Assembly (NCBI GenBank): GCA_949361645.1
Contig: OX442422.1
Location: forward strand, 9,374,426-9,438,425
Length of the DNA: 64,000 nucleotides
Origin: Spongilla lacustris
Taxonomy: Eukaryota > Porifera > Demospongiae > Spongillida > Spongillidae
Direction: 5' to 3'
The notes under the pieces were generated by a model. The model searched no databases. It was not told the DNA's origin and was given only the letters and a program-made list of their open reading frames with translations. How positions within the stretch are numbered: position 1 is the stretch's first letter; each line of letters begins with the position of its first letter. Shown here piece by piece: positions 33,876 through 45,400 of this stretch. The translations under genes and the position numbers were made by a program.

Positions 33876-36800
33876 CCCTTTGAATATCTGGTTAGGGCCC
33901 TGAGATGCAAAGTGCTTAAAATGCAATACATACTGAGAAGATGTCTGCTTACATTATAGTGGTAGTCCTTTGTTATGATCTCTGACACACCAAGTGTGAT
34001 AAAATGTTTCCACTGTTCTTCATCCAAAGGAAACAGTACAGAGTATATACACAGTGGTACAGAATACACCAGCTCCACACATCCATCAGCAACAGTACAT
34101 AACTTCAGTACATACTCTGGAATCTCAAAAAGTTTCATTAAAGTATCTTCAAATAGTTCTATTTCTTCTGTAGTAATTATTTGTTCATCAAGTTCGTGTA
34201 CCTGGTGCTTTTCCAATTTTAATATACAGTAAGTAGAGCCATTTGTGGATGAAACACCTTTATATTCAAATGGGGGACATTCAAAGATATTTCGTTTGCA
34301 ATACTTGTGCACCTCCTCTGTGTAGGACATAAGGATTGACAAAATCTCTGTTGGATCTTTGTAGGTTAAAGTTTTAGCATCTTCTAGTACTTTTTTCAAA
34401 ACAGAACAATTAAACCACGTGTAGTAGTCAGAGAGTATTGCTGAGCAGTTGAAGTAATTAGCTGCCGCAATCTCCTTTTGCCTGTCTTTAAGCATAGGCA
34501 CACTTTTCTTCAGAGTACCTGGTATACATGTAAGAATCTTCCTGTAATCCTCAATAGTCACATTTTCTTCCATCCATGTTTTAAATCTCAGGATCATGTG
34601 ACAGTATTTTCCATCAATAACATCTGCATCAGCCTTAACCTTTAGTAGTAAAATGTCTCTTTCATTCTGAGTAAGTGCACCAATGTTGAGGTACAAGAAT
34701 TGCTGTCTTAGTGGATTAGGACATCCATTGGCAATGAGTCCTTTGAAGTCACACTTTCCACAGCCACAGTTATCCTTTATAAAACGCTTCTCTAAAAAGA
34801 TAACAGTTAAACTACATAAGCCATAGGCTTTAGAAGGTCACATTTTAATAACAACATAACTAGACCTACATGTAGACAGTCTGACCCATTATCAGTGCAC
34901 TGTGTTATAGGCATAGTGACATGTTGGTGCATTCATGACAATATTCAAAATATCTCTATGTATATACAGCTGCCTGATATCTGCTACATATTTGACAATG
35001 CACTTACTGGTATAACACTTTTTGGTTTCAATGTTTTTATAACTGTTGCTACTGGCTTGTTGTTTACATAACCAGCATCTTAAATTACTTGTCATACATA
35101 TATACATAGCTCCAGACTTTAAGTATGTTAGGTACATCAAAAGCCAGTACTGTAATAAATTGCCCACCTTCCTAGTAGTCGCTATCAATGTTCTGGAACT
35201 ATTGGATCACTTTTAGCCACACAAATGTCCCAAACACTGTAGTACACAGTATGGCGATGGAATACATCAGCTATGGTGTACATATAGTGCCATTTTAACA
35301 GCTAATCAGTTGCATTCTTCTATATGAGGCTGGCCATGAATTTGACGTACACACATACTGATCAAAGCACTATATTAATTTTGATCAAAGCGCCAGTATT
35401 GTTCAATAATTGTCTGTAATAACAGGTTTTAGGCACAATTCTGTATTCATAACCAGCGAAAAATGTTTATTGAGTAGCACTTTTTAATGCATTATAGTTT
35501 AGCCCTATATATTATAATTATATATGTATTTACTAAAATCCTTACCTTAGGACAAACAGGTCCAGAGATATGAATGTACAAAGATGCAAAGAGAATATAA
35601 GCCAGAAACTATGGAACCCATAAGGTGTGACAATAGCACTTAAAATTCTTAACATAACTTGCTGATGAGCCTATACAATTACCCTACACTTGCCTAGCCA
35701 GGGGAAGTTACTAGGCATGACAAATTAAGGTACTGTTTAGGGAGCTAAACAGAGTTTAATGATCATGCTCTAGTAATTCCTTATTAGCATTGGTGGGCAG
35801 GTGCTTGTGGTTAACAGGCGCATCGCCTTAGCTTGCAGGGGTGTTGCGTGAGCCTCGTCCCCCCCACCGATTGTTACCATTTGTGCTCTATGGCCAGCTT
35901 GCGAGATGCACAGGCTCCCCAGTGCTTCAGGAGAGCTCGCCTATTTGCATCACCCACCCTCCACCCTTGCTTCACCTTGTACCCTTCCTCACACTTTCTA
36001 TTTGGTGTTATGCTTACACATATGAAATGTAGCCAAGGCGGGTTCCTACTCTCTTGACCTTATAACTCGAGGACCCATACCAGGGCCAGTGTCCTGGCTT
36101 GGCATGCAGGTCACCAAGTTAGTTGTCAGCGTCACCATCTGGTGCCTGTCTCCCCGAGTCCTCCCCCCTACATGACCTAACAAGCCACGCATGAGGGAGG
36201 GAGACCTGCCTCACTCTCAGGAGCTTCCCCTGGTCAACAGGTCAGGGATGCAGGGTCACAGCTTCTGACAAAAGTGTGTAGCTGGTAGCTTCAGGGTTGG
36301 GTGCATACACCTACATATACTTAGCCATAGGCATGATAATGAAATTAATTTTTGTTTCACTTTCATGTAGCGAAAATAAAAAAATGTGAAATGTTTGGGT
36401 TCAAAATGTAGCATGTATATCTGTTACATGTCATTAAGCTCACTTCAGTAACAGCAAAGCTCCTGATCATCCCTTAGTGCAAGGATCTACATGTAGCAAT
36501 ACCTTTTCCGCAGGACAATCACAATCATGCAAAAACTTTGTTACCATTCACTGAAGCTTTCTGTGGTGGTTTTGGGATCATCACTTCCTGGACTTCTGCT
36601 GCAGCTTGTTGGGCCTGCTGAGCACCTGCTTGGTCAAAGGAAGGACAGGGAACATATGAAGGAAGGGGTGGGGACATAACCACTCCATGACATCATATGA
36701 AGGAAGGGGTGGGGACATGACCACTCCATGACATCATATGAAGGAAGGGGTGGGGACATGACCACTCCATGACATCATATGAAGGAAGGGGTGGGGACAT

Positions 36801-37828
36801 GACCACTCCATGACATCATATGAAGGAAGGGGTGGGGACATGACCACTCCATGACATCATATGAAGGAAGGGGTGCATCATATGAAGGAAGGGGTGGGGA
36901 CATGACCACTCCATGACATCACATGAAGGAAGGGGTGATTCTGGCTACCCATCAGCTGTTAAGAATGGCATCTATTGACCTCACTCAGCAGTTAACAGGC
37001 AGCTAATTTATAATTATTCCAAACAACATCCAACCCTCTAAATCAAATAGACTGTGTTTTCAACTGTGCAGTGTTAAAATATCTGTCTACCAAGGTTAAC
37101 AGATGCAAAGCACTTTTTTTTTCATGAAATCATGCACTGCACACCTAGCTGATTCAATGTTTGATATAAGATGCATATGAAAAGTCTTTCCTCTTTTTAA
37201 AGGCAGCTGCAGGAAGAAACACACCCTATTTGAGTGAGGTACTGTTAACAGTGCTGCCAATTTTCAAATTCATAACCATTTCTTCCAATCAGCACAACGA
37301 AGAATACAAATATGCAGGTCAGGCTTCAGGTATTCCATGTGACAGGCGAAGATGCTATGCATAACCCTCGTATCTATTAATAGGATGCTTAGAAACATAG
37401 GAAAACATTATCTACGGATAACTAAACGTTAAACAGAGATAATAACATCGGTCGACCTAAATTTGTACTTTATATCTAAGCATCATTCTATTTAAACAAC
37501 ATCACCTTCAAGACAATGATACAATGAAAACACCTACCTGCAACTATTGGTGATACCAATTCCTTCACCATCTCAGCAGCCTGAAGATTCCCCACTTCTT
37601 CAAATACCTCCATCAAGGCTCTATAAGTAGCACGTGACCCTTTCATCTCCTTCCACTTCTCTAACATTTTGTCTCTTTTTACTACTTTGCTCCGCTCTTT
37701 GCAATCAATGTCTGCAATGGTCTGGGGACGATCCATCAGAAGATGCCTGCCCACCACCCTCCAGTCGAAGGTACACTTTGCTGCTACAGTAATAATGTGT
37801 TCGTTACTGCACGGAGAGTCAAGCGGGT
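30511..37828 (-). CDS. Death-domain/ANK protein, paralogue 2 (5' exons missing)
   Basis: A minus-strand gene with exons 37828-37538 (Death), 36625-36545 (linker), 34791-33953 (279-codon module), 32710-32609 (ANK) and 30612-30511 (ANK), all GT-AG with phases 1,1,0,0. All five are open and internally intact. Sequence homologous to the gene 1 intron upstream of the Death exon continues to about 38165 and then stops. No leader/2A exon follows, so the 5' part was lost or is replaced by an exon I cannot see. The first ANK exon present in genes 1 and 3 (EEELQDAA type) is also absent. The ANK units here are typical (DTPLHLAAEGGHTTCVEYLL). The role in homotypic Death signalling is inferred. Confidence 0.7.
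30700..32600. repeat. Intronic region of gene 2 with dispersed repeat copies
   Basis: Between the two ANK exons. It contains two diverged copies (about 30720-30800 and 31980-32170) of the repeat described at 4693-4960, and a poly-G tract at about 32453-32478. No exon was recognised in between. Confidence 0.45.
32609..32710 (-). CDS. ANK exon 1 of gene 2 (102 nt)
   Basis: Bounded by cccacttcag and AGG|gtgagt, it encodes 34 residues, GGDTPLHLAAEGGHTTCVEY then LLSTPGIDVNIKDR. A complete canonical ankyrin repeat, phase 0 at both ends, clearly paralogous to the exon at 30511-30612. Confidence 0.85.
33843..33874. repeat. Poly-C tract (32 bp) in gene 2 intron
   Basis: An uninterrupted C run just past the donor of the large exon. 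It is homologous in position to the interrupted C tract at 9070-9110 in gene 1. Confidence 0.95.
33953..34791 (-). CDS. Exon for the ~280-aa Cys-bearing module, gene 2
   Basis: 839 nt: two bases plus 279 codons, acceptor ctttttag, donor TATAAT|gtaagc. It is fully open. The Cys cluster NCGCGKCDFKGL, the FKTWMEENVTIEDYRKIL and YCKRNIFECPPF landmarks and the VELVYSVPLCIYSVLF segment are conserved with genes 1 and 3. It lacks one codon near the start relative to the others. Confidence 0.75.
36545..36625 (-). CDS. Q/A-rich linker exon of gene 2
   Basis: 81 nt, phase 1 at both ends, encoding GAQQAQQAAAEVQEVMIPKP and a short remainder. Acceptor tgaccaagcag, donor AATG|gtaaca. Confidence 0.65.
36646..36935. 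repeat. 41-bp minisatellite in gene 2 intron
   Basis: Seven copies, one truncated, of a unit built on atatgaaggaaggggtgggg followed by acatgaccactccatgacat. The same unit occurs in gene 3 around the LTR element (46385-46531 and 50926-51180). In gene 1 only a single unexpanded remnant (gaaggggtgattctggc, about 13311) is at the matching position. The array therefore expanded after or during duplication. Confidence 0.9.
37538..37828 (-). CDS. Death-domain exon, gene 2
   Basis: 291 nt, phase 1 at both ends, acceptor ccgttag, donor GCAG|gtaggt. It encodes the same Death domain as gene 1 with few changes (CTFDWRVVGRHLLMDRPQT, EKWKEMKGSRATYRALMEVF). Confidence 0.85.
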
Positions 37829-37904
37829 CTAACGGAGAGAGTAGATTAGAAGATATATAAGGAGGCATGTCCAAACTGTTTTTGGATAAATCATGTCAGC
37901 GTCA

Positions 37905-37970
37905 TGGTCCCAGACCCAGATTTTCACAGCATCGGATGCTGTGAAAATCTGGGTCTGGTACGAGACTATG
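37905..37970. repeat. Perfect-arm hairpin of the dispersed cccagaccc repeat
   Basis: The arms cccagacccagattttcaca and tgtgaaaatctgggtctgg flank a tiny loop around gcatcggatgc. It lies in the degenerated 5' region of gene 2 and is followed at 37977-37999 by a poly-G tract. Confidence 0.85.
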
Positions 37971-38502
37971 TCATGGTGGGGGGGGGGGGGAGGGGGGCGG
38001 CACCAGGTGGTAGCTAAAAAAAATCGATGTAGTTCATAAGATCAAGCTTTAGCGTAGTCTCCACATGCAACTACATGTTTTGGGAAGAATAGCTATCTCC
38101 AATGACTCATGTTCCAAGCAATTATCGCGGATGAATCTAAAAACAACTTACTGACATCATAGATTCTGGAGGTATAGGGTACATGCATAAGGTAATGTTA
38201 GTTGGGCCTGGCCCGCCCTTCACTGGAGTGTTATGTAATATCCTTGTGAATATTGTTATGTTATTGCACATTCGTGTAGATGAGTATTGTCGAGCATTTG
38301 ATAATGCGGTTTGTGTTTGTATGTCTGCAGAGCAGCTGCATGGGGATGTATTGGTTTGGGTGCGGTGTCGATGAGTTGGGCGTTGTTGTTCAGACTTCAT
38401 AGTAGCAGGGTACACAACTCTTTAGCTGCTTCTGTAACACATTCACAAACAAAAGTTGAAAAGCTTGTCCGCTCCATGAAAATTCATATACACAAGTAAA
38501 TC

Positions 38503-38585
38503 AAAAACTTCTCTATCGAGAAAGTGATTGGTGGTATGTAGGCCTAGGATTAGTGGTGCAAAAAGCAAGGATACAGTATGTTAAA
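38503..38585 (-). repeat. Solitary MITE arm, inverse of 4610-4692
   Basis: The blocks tctctatcgagaaagtgatt and ggtgcaaaaagcaagga are reverse complements of the segment near 4.6 kb. No partner arm is adjacent. Confidence 0.6.
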
Positions 38586-38662
38586 GTGAGGTTTGGTAGG
38601 ATCCTACAACTCACAGTCCTGAATTTGCAAATGAAGAAGCCTATTTGCAAAAGTAGGACTGT

Positions 38663-39018
38663 TATAGTCACACCTTCCACAGCCACTGTTATCCTTTATA
38701 AAACGCTTCTCTAAAAAAGATAACAGTTAAACTACATAAGCCATAGGCTTTAGAAGGTCACATTTTAATAACAACTAACTAGACCTATATTTAGACAGTC
38801 TGACCCATTATCAGTGCACTGTGTTATAGGCATAGTGACATGCTGGGTGCATTCATGACAATATTCAAAATATCTCTATGCATATACAGCTGCCTGATAT
38901 CTGCTACATATTTGACAATGCACTTACTGGTATAACACTTTTTGGTTTCAATGTTTTTATAACTGTTGCTACTGGCTTGTTGTTTACATGACCACAATCT
39001 TAAATTCTTACAACCAAG
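38663..39018 (-). pseudogene. Fragment of a fourth Death/ANK copy (start of module exon plus intron)
   Basis: The sequence matches gene 2 from just inside the Cys-module exon (KRFIKDN followed by SGCGRC in place of CGCGKC) through about 330 bp of the preceding intron, with the same blocks (gataacagttaaactacata, gtctgacccattatcagtg). The match stops at both ends. The first Cys of the cluster is a Ser. It is a truncated copy between genes 2 and 3, closest to gene 2. Confidence 0.75.
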
Positions 39019-39297
39019 TGTGAGAAATAATTTTGAAGCGCGAAACCTCGCTATGAAACCTTACACGTTTGATTGCATGTACGTTTCACCCAATAAATAT
39101 AGAATTGCTTTAGGTGCACCAACACAATTAAGTTCTACATGACATGTTTGCCATTGCTCATATGGGATAACACATAAGTATGCAATGCTGAGCAGAAGAA
39201 ATAGTGACAAGTCATGCTAGCCTTCTCCAAACTTTAAATACGCCATGAAAACTTTATTCATGAACTTGTTGTATTATAATTATCATCTTATCTCAAT

Positions 39298-39402
39298 TTA
39301 AGACCTCCCAAAGCTCCACCCAGCCTGTGATCTCTTGAGCATACTTTGGGGTTCCTTTTCTTTTCCCTTGCCTTCTGCCTTCTGATTGTCATTCAGATGA
39401 AT
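39298..39402 (-). CDS. C-terminal basic tail exon of gene 3
   Basis: After ttgtcaacag an open stretch of 34 codons ends in TAA. It begins IHLNDNQKAEGKGKEKEPQS and closes with the basic and aromatic residues LKRSQAGWSFGRS. Phase 0 fits the preceding ANK exon. No similar exon was found for genes 1 and 2. The link to gene 3 is inferred from phase, spacing and strand. Confidence 0.5.
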   Translation of the reverse strand: MHLNDNQKAEGKGKEKEPQSMLKRSQAGWSFGRS

Positions 39403-42400
39403 CTGTTGACAAAACAATAATGGTTTATGGTCATGCAGTAAAACAAATAATTATCTGTTATCTTGACCTTTGAAATTGGCTTGTCGAAATAGTTTTGTTC
39501 GTGGAATTTTTTTATAGTGCAATCGAACCGCGGGTGCAATAGCTATTATTTACATGTACTCAGGTGCGCAGAAGAGTCTAAGCAAATAATAAATGGCCCC
39601 AGTTGGGGGAGGTGCCTATGGGACTGCACTCTTCCCCAGGAACATGATCCACTCATGGGCATGCAACACGCCTTCCTTAGTCTGCATGCAATATCTGTGT
39701 CCACATGAACACCCCTTATTACTGCACATTCTCCCCTGTCTCTAAGCGCATTATTATGATATAATATATTTGATTCCAGTAGTGTTTTATGAAATAACAC
39801 TGGCTTTACATACTGCCCCACATTGGCAAGTTATACTATGGGGCTGTGTTACATGCACATGAAGTTAAGTTTGAAATGCAGAGGGGAATTGGATTTTTCA
39901 CTACAAATAACAATAAAAAAAACAACAACATGGCCTCCATTTCACTTTCAAATCAATTATTCATCAATGTTACGAATGGGCTATAAATTATAAAACATAT
40001 ACCAATACCCAAGGGACATTTCCATTGTATTCCTGAAGATCTCATCTTAAGTCAAATCAAATATTTTGTGTGAAACAAACCCAGAAATGCATACAGCTGA
40101 GCGTGACTGATCTTAATAACCAGTAACAGTTTTAAGGGCTGAATACATGAATGTGTATTGAGTCTGTAAGGTAGTATCCAAGTATATATAAGTTTTGAGC
40201 TCTTAATTCTGTATGTAGAAATGATTGGAGATTCTGATAATAAAGTTGGCGTCTCTTATGATGGCTCAAAAGTTACAAATAAGCACAATTTAACCTATAA
40301 ATTTGGTCTTATTGTGTGGAGCACTGTATATGCAGTACTTCGTGACATGTATAATCACATCTTATATACCCAGCCAGTTAAATTAACAGATACTCCTTTT
40401 TCCATCATCTTCGTCATAACAACAATATAACCTTTCTGTGCAGCATCTCGAAGCTCCTTCTCATCTTCCTACATATACAATATGAATGAATATGATACTT
40501 CAGATGCAGAATGCCTCATGAATGTTAACATCAGGGAGAGGAATGGTATACAAAAAAGTATACATGCTTGCGATTATTGCATACTGTGGTTACTTATTAC
40601 AACTAATGTAGTAGTATGGCCTTCAAGAAACTTGAACTGTAATTGAGCATTACCACTGGGTACAATAGTTATAAACTAAGAACTATTACTCACTGAACGC
40701 CATAAAAACTCAAAACAATTGTAACTGTTTAGAAATGATTGAATTATGAGTTCAGCAGTGTCCAATTTTGCTTATTTAGATGCCCACACATAATTAGGAC
40801 AAATCACCCTAGTAGCTACTAAAGTTGAACATTCCCCCACACTACATATCTTCACAACCCCACAACTGTTTACTTTCAAATTCCATACACCTGCTCCCAC
40901 AACATTTCTTGATCTCTGCACATGGAGATCAATCCTGTATTTATCTTCACTGCCATTAGTATAAACTCACCGGGTTAAATAAAACTTCTTACCTTCCAGA
41001 TGGGTGTGAAAACATGTAAAAGTTATTTATGCGTGTTATTGAACTTTGCATGCAAGGCAGCAGCAAAATCAATTTGTACGAAATATAAATAGTTTTGGTT
41101 GCAAAGATAAATTTGGTACTAAGCCCAAAATGGTGATTTTGTAGATTGGTGCACATACATATGGTTATTACAGTCCCATTATTCAAAACTTTATAAATGG
41201 TCATTCACAAATGTTTGCAGCTGGCATAAAATTGATGAGCATAAAAGATGACATGTATGACATTGTATTTATATTTATTACATGCATGGTACATACTGGA
41301 GGTCATGTGCACTGTTAGTTTAACCATGATAACAAACTGTTTAAAATCAATACATATTGGAGGAGGGTGTATGCTTACATGTTCCTTCTTATAGCGGTAG
41401 TCCTTTGTTATGATCTCTGACACACCAATGTGATAAGATGTTTCCACTGTTCTTCATACAAAGGAAACAGTACAGAGTATATACACAGTGGTACAGAATA
41501 CACCAGCTCCACACATCCATCAGCAACAGTGTGTAACTTCAGTGCATACTCTGAAATATTTAGAGATGTTCTTAAAGTCCCTTCAAAGAGCTTAATTTTT
41601 TCTGCAGTGCATGTTTCCTTATCAAGTACCTGATCATCTACCAGTTTTAATACAATGTAAGTAGTGCCCTTTGTGGCCGACATATCTGAAGGTGGGGGAC
41701 ATTCAAAGATGTTTCGTTTGCAATACTTATGCACCTCCTCTGTGTAGGACTGAAGGATTGACAAAAGCTCCACTGGGTCTTTGTGGGTTAACGTTTTAGC
41801 ATCTTCTAGTACTTTTTTCAAAACAGAACAATTAAACCACGTGTAGTAGTCAGAGAGTATTGCTGAACAGTTGAAATAATTAGCCACCTCAATCTCCTTC
41901 AGTCTGTCCTTAAGCAAAGGTACACTTTTCTTCATAGTACCTGGTATATTTGTAAGAATTTTCCTGTATTCCTCAACAGTCACATTTTCTTCCATCCAAG
42001 TTTTAAATTTCAGAACCATGTAGCGGTATTTTCCATCAATAACATCTGCATCATCCTTAACCTTTAGAAGTAAAATGTCATTTTCATTCTGAGTAAGTGT
42101 ACTAATATCTTGCAGGTACAAAAATTGCGGTCTTAGTGGATGAGGACATCCATTGGTAATGAGTCCTTTGAAGTCACACTTTCCACATCCACAATTGTCC
42201 TTTATAAAACGCTTTTCTGAAAAGTTAGATAACATGAGTTAATTTATAATCCTAACTAGTTATGCTTGTAATTAGGTTTGAAACAATCATCTTACAGGCT
42301 AAAAACATTATTGTAAATCCAAACATGTCAATACACATGTACATGCCGCACGTGTGCAAATTAGAAAACACAATCTGCTGAGTCGTCCTAGTTGATAAAC

Positions 42401-45400
42401 CCGCAAGGGGCAAGAACTTGAAATGTATGTAAACAAATCTGAATTTTATAAACATCGCGTTTTCAGTCAGGTAAACCTTGCATGGTTCTCAAGGGTTATG
42501 AATACACAGACTTCATTTCAGAAAACGATTTTCACTGATAGGTCCTTGCATTGAGCACAAATAATCTTTTGTGTTTAAAGTTTGAAGATACCGATATATT
42601 ACAAAATGTGTGTGTATAAACCCTTTAACTGCCCACCACTAAAAATGGGTACCAAAACTAATAGTGGACTTGATGGCCTTCAATTTGATGCCAACAATAC
42701 CTATGTCAGCCACATTATGACAAAGATATGAGGGTGCAAATTTGCAATTTTTAAATTAATTATTCAGTGGTGTTGATTTCGTAAACCACTTAAGGTTATT
42801 AACACAATAAATGGTACATGTCTCTTTCATATTAAGACCATCATATAAGAGAAGTTGGAGCAACATTAGAGAAGATGTGAGTCACAACTGTGGCCATATC
42901 CAGACCATCCACAAAGCATGAGGGTGTGGTGGCTAGGTCATACTACGCTTCAAGAAAAAGGAAACATATTGTTGCAATCACCTATATAGGTATTGTCTAT
43001 TATGTTCTATAATTATCGGAACCTACGGTAGTACGTTCCATATAGGAATTGTGCTGTATCATGTATATCATAAACATGACCTGCGTATAACTCGCGAACC
43101 AAGAATTGCTATCGAACCAGAATGGAAAGATGATTATATTTTTGTGTTTTGTTCAAGTTGCCATACCGTTTGCTTTAAGAGAACAAAAAAGCTCATGGTT
43201 CTCATTCCCAGACCATTTTTTTCTCCATAGTCGTCATCTTTATGGGTGAGTATAACTTGAGATAGGAAAGGTATTAAAGAGCACAAATTATACCAACGGC
43301 TGTAGAATTTCCTAAAAAAACATCTTCAGGTATATAAATACAGCATGTAACCGATATACGTAATCGCAAGGAATAATTTAACCGGATTCGCATCGCATTT
43401 TGCGATACAGTTTTTATAAGGGGCGAAACAACTTCAAAACATAGTCGCAGAAAACTGCGATACAATCCATCCGCGTTTGCAGGCACGTTGCTCAGTGTAA
43501 ATGCTACGCGAAGAGAGTGTATTTATCGTACAAAAGAATTTCTAAAGCTGGCGCTACGCAGCCACACTCCCGTGACAGCGATCGCCACAAGTAATGTGAC
43601 AATTAACGATTGCGTACGGGTACAAATGACATGGGCGCACAGCGTACACAGCCGGCTTCGGGAAGGGGGTGTCGAATTTATTTATCAGAAATCATAGTGA
43701 TTCAGGTCATATTGTGTATAAAATAGTTCCAGAATAAGGACCCCCCCCCCCCCTCAATTTACAACCAGCCTACGCTTCAAGAAAAAAAAAAGAGCAACAC
43801 AAAATTATAATCATTAAAATTTTATATCAATGTAGGCGATGTATCGCAAAATTAATTATCAAGTTACCAAATCATAACTAATCAAAATGTACGTTTACGC
43901 GCACATGTACGTGCGACGGTGCCAATACGGGTGGACAGAATCTACAACTTTTTTACGTGATGGTGACCTCGTTTTGTATAGAGGGGGGAGGGGGGGAGTG
44001 GTCGTTCAACTCGTTCGCCTGAAAGCGATTCAAATGCACGCGGGCGTGTTCTCTTCAAATGAAAAATCATCACACATCTCGGCAGAAATAACTGAACCAA
44101 GTTGCTAATCAATTTCGATTTTGCGGAGCAAAATTGCTATGCAAATTAAAATAAGTAAATTATTCCAGAGTTAGCTATATTAAAAGTGTTCCCATGGCAA
44201 TGTTTCACGTAAAAATTTATGATCGTACATTCCGGTTTATGTTCTATAAATCACAAGCCACGTCCATTACTACGCGTAGCTAGCTTTGCTCAGCTATTGT
44301 CTGCCTTAATTAATTAAAGAGGTGAGCTAAACGACGACAGGAATGCCAACATTGATACTCCTTCCGAGTTTGGTGGTACAATGCAGTTCCAGGGGTCTGC
44401 TTATGATGCTAGCATGCAAATGTTGAATCAAACTGAGCTGTGATCAAGGCAGTGCATAAAGCTTGGCACGCGAGTTTCGATCTAGAACAGCTGCAAATGT
44501 GACATAACTGTAAACATTGTGTTGCTAGGCAATAAAGTTGAATAAACATATGTACGGGTTTTGAAGTACAATGTATATGACTACTGAGTAGTCGGTCAGG
44601 CCCTACTACCTCGTTTGGTCGGGTAGTAGGGCCTGCCGCTAATTTTTAAAAAAATGAATTAAACAACATATATAAAACATTCTCTCTGGCATATAGGATT
44701 TGAAGGCAATGGTGGTGTAAAAAGGTAGGGTGAAATGGCGATGTAGTCTGGGTTTTCATGATGTAGCAGCACTCCCTGCACACTGACATTTTTATGTTTT
44801 TAGTAAATAATTATTTATTATATCTTCTTTATGATGTATATTGAACTTTGTGTCCTATTGCATGTACATGTATTGTGCTTACAAAAAAAGGGAACAAGAT
44901 ATCAATGATGACACAAATTTTTTTAATAGCTCTATATTTAGCAACGTGAATGTGCTACAAAAGTGCTAAATATAAGACTATTCAAAAAACTTGTATCATC
45001 ATTGATCCCTTGTTCCCTTCCTTTTTACACCACCATTGCCTTCAAATTCTATATACATGTACCACCAACGTTTTCAAACAGAATGTTTTTCATATCTTGT
45101 CAATATATAGACAAATTCATAAATTCAAGTATTATTATTTCCAATTGATTTTTTTTTTAATGCATGTTACAGCACATCAGCAAAGCCCCTGATCATTAAA
45201 ACTGCAAGTCCCTTACTTACTACATGTATCTAACAATGGTTCTTCAACAGAACAATCACAATCATACAAAGATTTGCAATACCATTAACTGAAGCTTTTG
45301 GTGATGGGTTTGGAATCATCACTTCCTGGACTTCTGCTGCAGCTTGTTGGGCCTGCTGAGGACCTGCTTGGTCAAAAGAAGGACATGGGGTTACAAGGGA

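Noticed and set aside
38137..38499. Frames with GPGP near 38200, considered as a gene 2 version of the 2A
   Set aside because: The residues are VGPGPP/GGPGPT without D-x-E-x-N, so they do not meet the 2A consensus.
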